A stretch of 64,000 nt of DNA from Pusillimonas caeni (GCF_003545815.1 NZ_PDUW01000001.1:310001-374000); one strand, 5' to 3'; counted from the first letter of the stretch, positions 8,763-17,158 are shown. A program made the numbers and translations. Notes: generated by a model from the letters alone, not told the origin.

Positions 8763-10010
8763 CTACACGAATCCGCGGCTGGCCAGCCACTCGACCATGT
8801 TCCTGCCCGCCATGAGCCGGCCCGACTCTTCTTCGCCCGCGAAGGGACGGCCATGGTGGTCTCCGCGCACGCGCACGTGCTGCTTATCGCCCGCCCCGAT
8901 CCATGAAAAGATTTCCTGGACCTGAAGCGGGAAAGTAGTCTGGTCTCCGGTGTACTCGACCAGCAGCGTGGGCATGGTCACCGAAGGGGCGGTTTTTTCG
9001 AGCGCCGCATGCGACGAGACGCCCGACCACGTGGACAGCCACGATTCGGGCGAGCACAGGCGGCCGAATCCGACGGCGCCGTAGTTCGACACCAGCGGAT
9101 CGCCGCCCCAGATGGACCCCGGCGCACGGTCCGACGGGTCGAGCGTCAGGTCCAGGCATCTGAGATCGGCATCGGTACGCCAGACGGTCATGATCGGCGT
9201 GTGCGCGGCCTGCAGGCGCAAGGCGCGTTCCGCTCCGCCCTCTTTGACCTGTCGGCGCGCCGATTGCCGGCGCTCGATCAGGCGGCGGGCGACTTCATCC
9301 AGGCGCTCGACGCGGGCGCGTTGCGCTTTGCGGTAGCGCTCGATGAAGTCGGGCGCATAGCGCGATTTCCCGGGCTCGGCGACATAGCCGTTGTCGGGAT
9401 TGAACGGATCGAGCTCCGGGTCGACCGACAGGGCGTCGTGTTCGTCGGTGACCGACGGGTCGATGCAGCCCATGAGCAGTCGACCCTGTCCCGGATGGGG
9501 CGCTAGATAGATCATGCCGTCCACCGGCGGCATGCTGACTTTGTCGAATCCGGTGGGCTTGCCGACCACGGATTTCGCCAGGCGCTGTTCGGGCGCCAGC
9601 GAGGACTGCTGGATGTAATAGCTGTAGACGCCCGAGCCGCCGGAGTTGCCGATCAGGACGATTTTCTCGAAGCCCCGCCGGCGCAGGAAGTCGATGCCCG
9701 CTGCCGCGTCGATGACGGCCTGCTCGTGTTCCAGCCGCAGGTCGTTGCCGATGGAGCGCGCGCCTTGGGTCCACACCGCCATCCCGGATTCGAGCAGTGC
9801 CGGCACGAGATAATGCGCGCCGAAGTATTCGCGAGGATGCATCAGGCAGGCCACGTTGCGGGGCTTGCCCCGGACGTAGAGCGTGCCCAGTACGGCCGCG
9901 CCGTCTTCCGTTCTGAGCGTGAACGCGTTCGTTTCCGTATCGGCGGGCGGAGACTGGGGATACCAGTCGATTCCCAGGGACGGCCGTTTGCTTTTGCGTG
10001 GTTCAGTCAT
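8763..10010 (-). CDS. Alpha/beta hydrolase, putative thioesterase of the aromatic operon
   Basis: A 415-residue alpha/beta hydrolase. The nucleophile elbow is GNSGGSG with Ser123; a later aspartate lies in LVEYTGDQTT and the likely catalytic His in RGDHHGRPF near the C-terminus, giving a Ser-Asp-His set. An insertion of about 120 residues between strand 6 and the acid (rich in Arg and Glu, about 200-270) acts as a lid. In this operon it could release the free hydroxylated acid from its CoA ester or hydrolyse a ring-cleavage product. It could equally be an esterase that frees the aromatic acid from a larger substrate. The start is set by the family-like N-terminus; the ribosome-binding site is weak. 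Confidence 0.75.
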   Translation of the reverse strand: MTEPRKSKRPSLGIDWYPQSPPADTETNAFTLRTEDGAAVLGTLYVRGKPRNVACLMHPREYFGAHYLVPALLESGMAVWTQGARSIGNDLRLEHEQAVIDAAAGIDFLRRRGFEKIVLIGNSGGSGVYSYYIQQSSLAPEQRLAKSVVGKPTGFDKVSMPPVDGMIYLAPHPGQGRLLMGCIDPSVTDEHDALSVDPELDPFNPDNGYVAEPGKSRYAPDFIERYRKAQRARVERLDEVARRLIERRQSARRQVKEGGAERALRLQAAHTPIMTVWRTDADLRCLDLTLDPSDRAPGSIWGGDPLVSNYGAVGFGRLCSPESWLSTWSGVSSHAALEKTAPSVTMPTLLVEYTGDQTTFPLQVQEIFSWIGAGDKQHVRVRGDHHGRPFAGEEESGRLMAGRNMVEWLASRGFV

Positions 10011-10056
10011 GGTAGGGTCCGTTGTGGTTGCGTTCTGCCTGTGCCGGCCGTGGCGA

Positions 10057-10962
10057 TCACTCAGGTACGATCCGCACCTTGTCCCGGTCGAAACACTCGA
10101 TGCGGCCGCGCAAGCCGCCGGTGAACAGCCCATACCAGATCGCCGGCTTCAGGTTCAGCTCCTTGCGCCTGAACTCCACGGCTTCCTGCGCCTCGATGAG
10201 CAGATAGTTCCGCCCCGCCTGGCTGACCCGGCAGTCGGCCCGCCCGCGCGCGTCTTCGACCAGGGAGGCGAATTCGGGCACGTCGAGCACGTAGATGCGG
10301 ACCGGCGCGGGATCCGAGGCTTCGGTTTCGCCGAGCTCGTCGCCGAGCAGATGCGCCTTCTTGTTCCATACCGCATCGATGGATTTCGCATCGACGCCTT
10401 GCGCGGCCGCTTCGGCCTCGAGCCGGATCGCGGCCTCGAGCGTGAGGGCGGCATCCGCCGCATCGACCTGGTCCACCGGCCGCAGCTTGCGGGTGATTTC
10501 AATGAAGTAGCCGTTCGGGTCGCGGAAATAGATCGACTCGATGACTTCATGCGCGGTCGTGGACGAGACTTCGACCCCCTTGCCCTCCAGCTTCTCTTTC
10601 CAGGCCAGAAGCTCTTCTTTTGTATCGACCAGCCACGATGTATGCGTGGCGTCGAACAAATGGTCTGAAGGCACCGGCGGCTGGCCGGGCCTGTCTTTCA
10701 TGTTGCCCGGTTCCTGACTGCCCAGGTAATAGAAAAAGGCAATGGTGCTGCCCTTGCCGCTGTCGAAGAAGAAATGCAGGAAATCGGGATGCGTTTCGGG
10801 CCCCCAGCCGCGCGCGGAAATCGTATGGATAAGCGGTAGCCCGAGCGTGTCACGATAGAACTCGACGGTTTCTTTCAGCTTCCATGTGGGTCGCGCGGTG
10901 TGATCCACGCCGTGGAGCCGAAGCTCGGTGATGCTGTCATGACTGTTCACGATAGTCTCCAT
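10057..10962 (-). CDS. VOC-superfamily protein (extradiol dioxygenase/glyoxalase fold) with unknown C-terminal domain
   Basis: About 301 residues. Residues 14-160 form one vicinal-oxygen-chelate module with a plausible metal triad, H21 (LHGVDH), H107 (ATHTSW) and E155 (GYFIEIT), as in type I extradiol dioxygenases and glyoxalases. Residues about 165-301 form a second domain that I do not recognise, ending in a basic/aromatic stretch (KPAIWYGLFTGGLRG). It is the first gene of the aromatic operon, transcribed divergently from the TetR gene. It may cleave a dihydroxylated ring or handle a CoA intermediate. The start is uncertain: ATG 10962 lacks a ribosome-binding site, whereas GTG 10950 has GGAG six bases upstream. 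Confidence 0.72.
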   Translation of the reverse strand: METIVNSHDSITELRLHGVDHTARPTWKLKETVEFYRDTLGLPLIHTISARGWGPETHPDFLHFFFDSGKGSTIAFFYYLGSQEPGNMKDRPGQPPVPSDHLFDATHTSWLVDTKEELLAWKEKLEGKGVEVSSTTAHEVIESIYFRDPNGYFIEITRKLRPVDQVDAADAALTLEAAIRLEAEAAAQGVDAKSIDAVWNKKAHLLGDELGETEASDPAPVRIYVLDVPEFASLVEDARGRADCRVSQAGRNYLLIEAQEAVEFRRKELNLKPAIWYGLFTGGLRGRIECFDRDKVRIVPE

Positions 10963-10991
10963 GGCTATGATGTTTATGTACATAATAGACC

Positions 10992-11139
10992 AAAAACTGA
11001 CGCCTGCGTCAAATTCATTGAAAAATTTTTTCCTTGCCGGCTTTTTACGCCTTGCAGAAAACCCTCTGATCAGAGTACGGCAAGTCGCGCGAGCCCGTAT
11101 CCATGCCGCTGAACGAAAATTCGTCGAAAAACTGACGCC
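10992..11139. promoter_or_regulatory. Divergent promoter region with paired 13-bp repeats and a palindrome (candidate TetR operators)
   Basis: The 13-mer AAAAACTGACGCC occurs exactly twice, at 10992-11004 and 11127-11139. The first copy is near the VOC operon start, the second 35 bp before the TetR start. In the first copy it extends into the inverted repeat TGACGC-CT-GCGTCA (10998-11011). One site per promoter suits a local TetR repressor controlling both directions. This is inferred from pattern only. Confidence 0.5.
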
Positions 11140-11174
11140 CATGTTAGAGTAGGATTTTTCCGTTCGGAATCAGC

Positions 11175-11873
11175 ATGGCAAGGAAAACGGCAAAAATCAA
11201 CGTGGTGCCCCAGGCTATCCTGGAAACCGCGTCGAATCTGTTCATCAAGCGCGGGTACGAAGGAACCAGCATGCAGGACATTGCCCTGGAATTGGGCATT
11301 TCCCGATCCGCTCTGTATTACTACTTCAAGAATAAAGAAGAGATTCTTGCCAGCCTGACCGAAGGCCTGACCATCGCCGCCCAGCAGTTGGCGTCCCAAG
11401 TGGTCGAAAAGGGCAAAGCCCCCGAGGAAGCGCTGCGCGAGCTGGTGCACCAGCATGCCAAGCTCATCCTGTATCGCCCCGTCCAGTTCAGGGTGGTGGA
11501 GCGGGCTGAAGGGTCCTTGCCGCAAGAACAGCAGAAAATCGCCGAGTCGGCGCGCCGCATACTGCTGCAGAAATTCACCGAAGTCATTCAACGCGGCATA
11601 GACGACGGCCGCTTCCGCCTCGTCAATGCAAAGATGGCGTCATTTGCCATCATCGGCATGTGCAACTGGACCGCATGGTGGTTCAAGGCGGACGGCGCCA
11701 AGACCGCGGAAGAAATCGCCGAAATGCTGGCCGACTTCAGCCTGCACGCCCTGGAGCGCGGGGAAGTCAAAAAGGGCGCGAAAGTCGGAGTGGGCGAGTC
11801 CCTGCGTATGCTCGAGGAAAATCTCAGCCAATTGAAAGAAGTCATCGACACGCAGAACCGGATCCGTCAGTAA
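11175..11873 (+). CDS. TetR/AcrR family transcriptional regulator
   Basis: A 232-residue repressor. The N-terminal helix-turn-helix is typical (YEGTSMQDIALELGISRSALYYYF, positions about 30-53 in part), followed by an all-helical ligand domain containing a tryptophan-rich segment (CNWTAWWF, about 163-170). It is transcribed away from the VOC/hydrolase/ligase operon, the common arrangement for a repressor that responds to an aromatic acid or its CoA ester. Paired repeats between the two start sites are candidate operators. The C-terminal 40 residues extend beyond the usual 190-200 residues of the family, with a basic patch (VKKGAKVG). The ligand is unknown. Confidence 0.9.
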   Translation: MARKTAKINVVPQAILETASNLFIKRGYEGTSMQDIALELGISRSALYYYFKNKEEILASLTEGLTIAAQQLASQVVEKGKAPEEALRELVHQHAKLILYRPVQFRVVERAEGSLPQEQQKIAESARRILLQKFTEVIQRGIDDGRFRLVNAKMASFAIIGMCNWTAWWFKADGAKTAEEIAEMLADFSLHALERGEVKKGAKVGVGESLRMLEENLSQLKEVIDTQNRIRQ

Positions 11874-11963
11874 GCGGCGGCAGGTCCGGCCCGACCACGG
11901 ACCGCCGGGCGCCAAACCGAATAAACTGTCGCAAAGCCGCCCCTCAACGACTCAGGACGCACG

Positions 11964-13154
11964 ATGAGTTTTGCCGCGCTCGGATCGCTTCTCGCCGCCA
12001 TTGCCATGCAGCTCGTGGGCGGCTTCGTCAATCGCAAGATTCCCTTTCTGTCCCGATACAACATTCCCGATCCCATCACCGGCGGCCTGATCTTCGCCGT
12101 GCTGGCCTCGGCGGCGCTCGAGTTTTTCGACTTCACGATTACCTTCGACCAGTCCATCAAGCCGCTGTTGCTGCTGATGTTCTTCGCCGGCGTAGGCCTG
12201 TGCGCCGACCTGCGCCTGCTCAAGCGCGGCGGCAAGGCCTTGCCGATCTTCCTGGCGCTGCTGCTGCCCTTCATCCTGCTTCAGAACGCGACAGGCGTGG
12301 CCATGGCCTGGCTGCTGGACCTGCATCCCATTTTCGGGCTGGTCGCCGGCTCTATCGCGCTGACGGGCGGACACGGCACCGCCGCCGCTTATACCGACGG
12401 CTTTGCCCAGATCAACAATCTCCAGATGGTGGTCGAGCTGGGCATGATGCTGGCCACAGTGGGGCTGGTCGTGGGCGGCATCGTCGGTGGGCCGGTGGCG
12501 CAGTTCCTCATCAAGCGGCACGGCCTGCGCTCGGCCGCCGAAGAGGCCGTCGACACCCATGTCTTTCACGAAGCGCCAGCGCCCATCAGCACGCACTCCG
12601 CCTTGGCGGCGCTGGCCGGCGTCATTGCGGCGGTGCTCGGCGGGCAACGGCTGGCGGGCCTTTTTTCCGACAGCCCGATCACGGTGCCCGAGTTCCTGTG
12701 GTGCATGATATTGGGCATTGCGATTCGCAACCTCTTGCCCCTCGCCCGCATCCGGTTCGATGACAGACCGGCCGAAATCATCTCCAACGTTTCGCTTTCG
12801 CTGTTCCTGGTCATGACCATGATGACGCTGGATCTGCTCGATGTGGCGCGGTCGGCCGGACCCTTCATGCTGATCGTCCTAGTACAGATCGCGGTGGTCG
12901 TCGCCTACGCCGTGCTGGTGTGCTTCCGTTTCATGGGCCGCGACTACGAGGCTTCGGTCACCACGGCGGCCTTCCTGGGCTTCAGCATGGGCACCACCGC
13001 CACCGCGATGGCCAATATGCAGGCCGTCTCGGCCAAGCATGGCCCCGCCCCCACCAGCTTCCTGATCGTGCCGCTGGCCGGAGCGTTCTTCGTCGACATC
13101 ATCAACGCCTTCGTGCTCACGATGATGCTGTCCCTGCCTTTCGTCGGAGGCTGA
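11964..13154 (+). CDS. gltS: Sodium/glutamate symporter GltS
   Basis: A 396-residue membrane protein of the ESS family. It has the expected paired repeats, with GGLIFAVLAS in the first half, ALTGGHGTAAAYTDGF (about 132-147) and GFSMGTTATAMANMQAVS (about 340-357) as the substrate-binding re-entrant loops. It imports glutamate with sodium across the inner membrane. Length agrees with E. coli GltS (about 400). The stop codon is followed after 1 base by the start of a TAXI-type binding lipoprotein, an unexpected partner for a GltS protein. A modest CAGGA ribosome-binding site precedes the ATG. Confidence 0.93.
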   Translation: MSFAALGSLLAAIAMQLVGGFVNRKIPFLSRYNIPDPITGGLIFAVLASAALEFFDFTITFDQSIKPLLLLMFFAGVGLCADLRLLKRGGKALPIFLALLLPFILLQNATGVAMAWLLDLHPIFGLVAGSIALTGGHGTAAAYTDGFAQINNLQMVVELGMMLATVGLVVGGIVGGPVAQFLIKRHGLRSAAEEAVDTHVFHEAPAPISTHSALAALAGVIAAVLGGQRLAGLFSDSPITVPEFLWCMILGIAIRNLLPLARIRFDDRPAEIISNVSLSLFLVMTMMTLDLLDVARSAGPFMLIVLVQIAVVVAYAVLVCFRFMGRDYEASVTTAAFLGFSMGTTATAMANMQAVSAKHGPAPTSFLIVPLAGAFFVDIINAFVLTMMLSLPFVGG

Positions 13155-13155
13155 C

Positions 13156-14637
13156 ATGAAACGACTGTTCGCCTGCCTGCTCTTTGCCCTGCTGGCGGCC
13201 TGCGGCCGAGGGCCGGACGTCGACATCGTGCGCGCCGACGTATCCGCCCAACTGGACGAGGCCTTGCCCGGCCAGGAAATCGAGATCGTGTCCCTGAAGC
13301 GGCGCGGCTCCCAGCGCGACACGGATGCCCCGCCGGGTGAAACCAGGCGCCTGGTCTATTTCGATACCGAGCTGAAGCTGGGCCGGGACGTCGACTTCGG
13401 CGCCTGGAGTTCTTCCGGCATTTCGGCCCTGGTCTCGGTGCTGGGCGCGGGCCCGAGGGGCATAAGCGGTGTCACTTCCGGGGGCAACCGCGCCGGCGAT
13501 CTGATCCAGGTGCATGGAACGGCCCTGTACCGGCAGGAGGGCGATCAATGGACGCTGGTGGCGCCGGTCGGCTACAGGCCGGCCTCGGTGTCCGGGCCGG
13601 CAAGCGGCTTGGAGGAAGGGCCCGGCGCCCTGCTCGCGGCCATCCGCTCGACCCTGGATGCGTCCGACACGGCGCCCGATCAAAGACGCATCATCGAAGA
13701 CGAGCTTCTGATGGCGCGCCAGAACATCGAGGCGCGCCTCGCCCGCAACGCCAAGGGCTACGCCATTGCCGCCGGCGCGGAACACGGCCAGTACCTGCGC
13801 GTGGCACGGGCCTTGTTTCCGCCCGGGTCGCGCACGGTGCCGCTGGTCACCCGAGGCAGCGAAGAGAACCTCCTACTGCTGCGGGCCGGCACGGTGTCGC
13901 TCGCCCTGTCTCAGGGCGACGCGGCACAGGACGCCTACGAAGGCACGGGCATTTTCACCCGGCAAGGCCCGCATGCCGCATTGCGCAGCCTGGGCAGTCT
14001 GTATCCGGAACCCTTGCATGTGCTGGTGGCCGCGGGCAGCGGCCTGACTTCCATCGACCAGCTGCGCGGCAAGCGCGTCGCCATCGGCGAGGCGGGCGCG
14101 GCTTCCAGGACGACGGCCTTGCGCGTGCTGCAGGCTCATGGCCTCGGCCTGGACGACATCGAGCCGCTGGAGCTGAGCATAGGCGACGCCTTCGCGGCGC
14201 TGAGGCTGGGCCAGGCCGACGCGGTGATGCAGGTCATCGGCACCCCCGCCGACGACATCAGGGGCCTGCTGACCAGCACGCCGCTGCGCCTGCTGCCTCT
14301 GTCCGGCGAGGCGGCGGCCCGCCTGGTCGACGATCACGACGGCTATTTCGAATATACGATTGCGCGCGGAACCTATCCCGGCCAGGCCGGAAACATATCG
14401 ACCATCGCCACCGCGGCGCTGCTCCTGACCGACACCACCCTTTCCGACGCGGAAATCGACTCCTTGACCCAGCGGGTGTTCGAAAGCGGCCGCGACTATC
14501 CCGGCCTGGGCAGCGCGCAAGCATCCCGGATATCGCCGGCCACCAGCGCCGTGGGCCTGTCCGTGCCCCTGCACCCGGCCGCCGCCCGCGCGCTGGAAGC
14601 GCTGGCCGGGCGAGGCGATCCCACCGAAGAACATTGA
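13156..14637 (+). CDS. TAXI-family substrate-binding lipoprotein with extra N-terminal domain
   Basis: A 493-residue lipoprotein: signal peptide with lipobox LAAC and lipidated Cys16. Residues about 22-150 form an extra beta-rich domain that I do not recognise. Residues about 195-480 match TAXI-TRAP solute receptors (GYAIAAGAEHGQYL, then a VLVAAGSGLTSIDQLRGKRV segment that starts the second lobe, quoted in part). TAXI proteins normally serve TRAP permeases with fused DctQM subunits, and a Thermus member is known to bind glutamate or glutamine. Here no TRAP permease is present; the gene starts 1 bp after gltS with a GGAGG ribosome-binding site overlapping its end. A binding-protein-assisted GltS system is a reasonable inference. 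Confidence 0.82.
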   Translation: MKRLFACLLFALLAACGRGPDVDIVRADVSAQLDEALPGQEIEIVSLKRRGSQRDTDAPPGETRRLVYFDTELKLGRDVDFGAWSSSGISALVSVLGAGPRGISGVTSGGNRAGDLIQVHGTALYRQEGDQWTLVAPVGYRPASVSGPASGLEEGPGALLAAIRSTLDASDTAPDQRRIIEDELLMARQNIEARLARNAKGYAIAAGAEHGQYLRVARALFPPGSRTVPLVTRGSEENLLLLRAGTVSLALSQGDAAQDAYEGTGIFTRQGPHAALRSLGSLYPEPLHVLVAAGSGLTSIDQLRGKRVAIGEAGAASRTTALRVLQAHGLGLDDIEPLELSIGDAFAALRLGQADAVMQVIGTPADDIRGLLTSTPLRLLPLSGEAAARLVDDHDGYFEYTIARGTYPGQAGNISTIATAALLLTDTTLSDAEIDSLTQRVFESGRDYPGLGSAQASRISPATSAVGLSVPLHPAAARALEALAGRGDPTEEH

Positions 14638-14721
14638 TGCCAAAGGGTGGCGGACGCCTCAATATTGAAAATCTTCGGTGTTAAGCTACGACGCATCATC
14701 GCAGAAGAGACGTATCCCGCC

Positions 14722-15309
14722 ATGGCCCACGACGCCGACCAGCACCTCGCAGAAACCCTTGTCCACTCCGAATCCGTCTATGAAGGCAGCTTCCTGAAGG
14801 CGCGCCGCGACACGGTTCGCCTGCCCGACGGCGCCACCGCCCAGCGCGAGTACATCGTCCATCCCGGGGCGGTGGTGATCATCCCCATGCTGGATGACGG
14901 CTCGGTGCTGATGGAAAGACAGTTCCGCTATCCCGTCGGCCGCGTCATGACGGAGTTTCCGGCCGGCAAGCTGGACCCCGGCGAAGACCCGCTGGCCTGC
15001 GCCCGCCGCGAACTGCTCGAGGAAACGGGCTATGCCGCGCGGCAATGGGCCCACGCGGGCGACCTGCACCTTGCCATCGCCTACTCCACCGAGGTCATAC
15101 ACATTTTCTTTGCGCGCGAACTCACGCAGGGAAAGCAGCAGCTCGACCAGGATGAATTCCTGGAAGTCATCACCCTGCCCGCCGACGAGCTGCTGGAAGG
15201 CTGCCGGCAGGGCCGCGTCACTGACGCCAAGACGCTGACCTGCACCCTATGGCTGCAGAACGTGCTCTCGGGCGCCTGGACGCTCGACTGGCGCCATGTA
15301 AACGCATGA
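14722..15309 (+). CDS. nudF: Nudix hydrolase, ADP-ribose pyrophosphatase-like
   Basis: A 195-residue enzyme with a complete Nudix box at 82-104 (G-x5-E at the start, then RELLEETGY). The preceding MERQFRYPVGR segment and EFPAGKLDPGE context are typical of ADP-ribose and nucleoside diphosphate sugar pyrophosphatases. It would hydrolyse ADP-ribose to AMP and ribose 5-phosphate in the cytoplasm. An upstream in-frame ATG at 14647 would add 25 residues not seen in the family; the ATG at 14722 is preferred. It is probably independent of the parvulin gene downstream, since a 91-bp gap with a small hairpin separates them. Confidence 0.85.
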   Translation: MAHDADQHLAETLVHSESVYEGSFLKARRDTVRLPDGATAQREYIVHPGAVVIIPMLDDGSVLMERQFRYPVGRVMTEFPAGKLDPGEDPLACARRELLEETGYAARQWAHAGDLHLAIAYSTEVIHIFFARELTQGKQQLDQDEFLEVITLPADELLEGCRQGRVTDAKTLTCTLWLQNVLSGAWTLDWRHVNA

Positions 15310-15354
15310 AACGGACGCGCCGATCGCGCCTGCCGGGGGGCAAAGTGCGTTAAC

Positions 15355-15369
15355 CTGTCGGAACGACAG
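15355..15369. terminator. Small hairpin upstream of the parvulin gene
   Basis: CTGTCG-GAA-CGACAG, a perfect 6-bp stem with a 3-base loop, lies 32 bp before the parvulin ATG. It has no T tract, so it may be a weak terminator, a 5' leader hairpin or an operator. Confidence 0.3.
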
Positions 15370-15400
15370 TAGTAAATCCAACGACTCAAGGAGCAAATAC

Positions 15401-15682
15401 ATGGCTCAAGCCTCAGCCCGCCACATTCTCGTCAGCACCGAAGAAAAAGCCAACGAACTGAAATCGGCCATCGAAAATGGCGCCGACTTCGGCCAGGTGG
15501 CCAAGGAAAATTCCAGCTGCCCCTCCAGCCGCGACGGCGGCAACCTGGGAACGTTCGGCCGCGGCCAGATGGTCCCCGAGTTCGATCAGGTCGTGTTCAG
15601 CGCCCCCGTCGGCGCGGTGCAGGGTCCGGTCAAGACGCAGTTCGGCTACCACCTGGTCGAAGTCACCGACCGCCAGGACTGA
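15401..15682 (+). CDS. ppiC: Peptidyl-prolyl cis-trans isomerase, parvulin (PpiC) family
   Basis: A 93-residue, single-domain cytoplasmic parvulin. The family signatures ARHILV (6-11), the GNLGTFGRGQMVPEFD block (about 47-62) and the C-terminal QFGYHLVEV (about 80-88) are all present. It catalyses cis-trans isomerisation of proline peptide bonds and assists protein folding. Size matches E. coli PpiC (93 residues). The start follows an AAGGAG ribosome-binding site, and a strong hairpin terminator lies 75 bp downstream, so it is monocistronic. Confidence 0.95.
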   Translation: MAQASARHILVSTEEKANELKSAIENGADFGQVAKENSSCPSSRDGGNLGTFGRGQMVPEFDQVVFSAPVGAVQGPVKTQFGYHLVEVTDRQD

Positions 15683-15756
15683 ACCGTCTCTGCAAGAAGG
15701 CGCCTTCTCGCGCCTTCAGCTCGCCGCCCCACGGCATTTGCAAGCAGGCCGGCAAT

Positions 15757-15786
15757 AAAAAACCAGGACAATGTCCTGGTTTTTTT
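15757..15786. terminator. Bidirectional rho-independent terminator
   Basis: AAAAAACCAGGAC, loop AAT, GTCCTGGTTTTTTT: a 9-bp or longer perfect stem flanked by A and T runs. It serves the parvulin gene on the plus strand and the small lipoprotein gene on the minus strand. Confidence 0.92.
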
Positions 15787-15795
15787 GCGTGTGGC

Positions 15796-16011
15796 TCAGT
15801 CGACTTCCTGGATGTCGCGCACTTCGGATTTATTGATGCGCGTCTCGCGGCCGTCGCGCTCGTAGGTGATGAAGTCTTTGTCTTCGTCCACGTCGGGCCG
15901 GTCGCCGGTGACGATCGTCTGGCCGTCCCGGGTCGTCATTTCATGCGGCGACGAGCAGGCGGCCAGCAGACCGACGACAGAAGCGGCGAGCAAAAGGCTT
16001 TTTGTGTTCAT
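15796..16011 (-). CDS. YgdI/YgdR family small lipoprotein
   Basis: A 71-residue lipoprotein with lipobox LAAC (Cys about 19) and a mature domain of about 50 residues. The motifs MTTRDGQTIVTGDRP and FITYERDGRETRINKSEV are those of the DUF903 (YgdI/YgdR) SH3-like fold. It is anchored in the cell envelope; the function of the family is not known. The gene is convergent with the parvulin gene and shares its terminator. The ATG 11 codons inside the longest frame is chosen because it gives a normal signal peptide. Confidence 0.85.
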   Translation of the reverse strand: MNTKSLLLAASVVGLLAACSSPHEMTTRDGQTIVTGDRPDVDEDKDFITYERDGRETRINKSEVRDIQEVD

Positions 16012-16179
16012 GCTTGTTTTCTCCCGTGTAGAACCAGCCTTCACGGTAGCAAACCCGCGCTTCGAGGTTGTAAGAGACTGTCAGTATTGACACAAGGCCT
16101 GCCCGGCGGGGACGGCTGCTCGCGGGGCTCGACACGCAGGCGCAAGGTTTTGTTCGCGTTGTAACAAGGATGTTTACGG

Positions 16180-17034
16180 TCAGGCGCGGCGCCCCATGCG
16201 CCGCAGCGGATCCTGGCGGTAATACCGGGCCAGCAAGCCATACCACTCGGGCATGGCCCGGGACAGGGGCAAGGGGTCGACGAAGAAGGCTTCGGAGCTG
16301 ACCGCGAAGAACTCCGCCTCGTCGGTGGCCGCGTAGGGATCGAGCGGCAACTGCTCGTACCAGGGCGACGCCTCGTCGGACTCGGGGTCCACGTCCGGGG
16401 GAATTGCGTCCTCCACCACGTCCAGGGCCTGGTTGAATCGCTCGAACGATTCGTCCAGCACCTGCCGCCAGCGACGCGGGTCGATGTGGGGATGGGCGCC
16501 GAGGCCGGGCATGCCGTCGGCTTCGCCGGCGTACAGGTCCAGCTTGTGGGCGAACTCGTGGATGACCACGTTGACCCCGCCCTCTTCCGCGCGCGAAAGA
16601 TCGTCCCACGACAGAATGACCGGACCGCCTTCCCAGGCCTCGCCCGAAGCCTCCATCATGTATTCGTGCACGACGCCGCTTTCGTCCATGTCGCTGCGGG
16701 GAATCAGAAAGCCGCCGGGATAGACGATGATTTCCGTCCAGCCCTCGTAGAGCCGGGTGTCGAGTTGGAGAATGGGCAGGGCCGCCTGGATGGCGATGGA
16801 CAGCATCATGGCGTCGGACACTTCCAGCCCGCCGGCGCCGCTGAAGGTTTTACTGGCCAGCAGCCAGGCGGCGCGGGCGCGCAAGGCCTCTTGCTCTTCT
16901 TGCGAAAGACCGCCAAGAAAGGGCAAGGCCGCCGTGGCGCGCCGCCAGTCGCCGTCATCGATGCGGGCGAGCGTACGCTCGACGTCGCGCCGGGTGGCGC
17001 CGCGGCCCGCAAGCCATCTGAACATGCCGAACAC
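16180..17034 (-). CDS. mtfA: Zinc-dependent M90 peptidase MtfA
   Basis: A 284-residue protein with the gluzincin motif HEFAH (159-163) and a downstream glutamate in EFFAVSSEAFF (about 243-253) as the third zinc ligand. The YPGGFLIPR segment before the motif is typical of the MtfA group. E. coli MtfA binds the Mlc repressor and links glucose PTS control to a peptidase activity; no mlc or ptsG lies nearby, so that link is not implied here. It is transcribed divergently from the thiopurine methyltransferase gene. A second ATG three codons in is an alternative start. Confidence 0.9.
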   Translation of the reverse strand: MFGMFRWLAGRGATRRDVERTLARIDDGDWRRATAALPFLGGLSQEEQEALRARAAWLLASKTFSGAGGLEVSDAMMLSIAIQAALPILQLDTRLYEGWTEIIVYPGGFLIPRSDMDESGVVHEYMMEASGEAWEGGPVILSWDDLSRAEEGGVNVVIHEFAHKLDLYAGEADGMPGLGAHPHIDPRRWRQVLDESFERFNQALDVVEDAIPPDVDPESDEASPWYEQLPLDPYAATDEAEFFAVSSEAFFVDPLPLSRAMPEWYGLLARYYRQDPLRRMGRRA

Positions 17035-17158
17035 CAGGAAATGAATGCGTCGCTGATACTACCATAGCCCCGCCGGTCCGCCGGCACCCGGGGCCCGGGC
17101 GCCTTACCTTGTCTACAATGACCGCACCACGAACCATCACCACGAGGACGCAGACATC

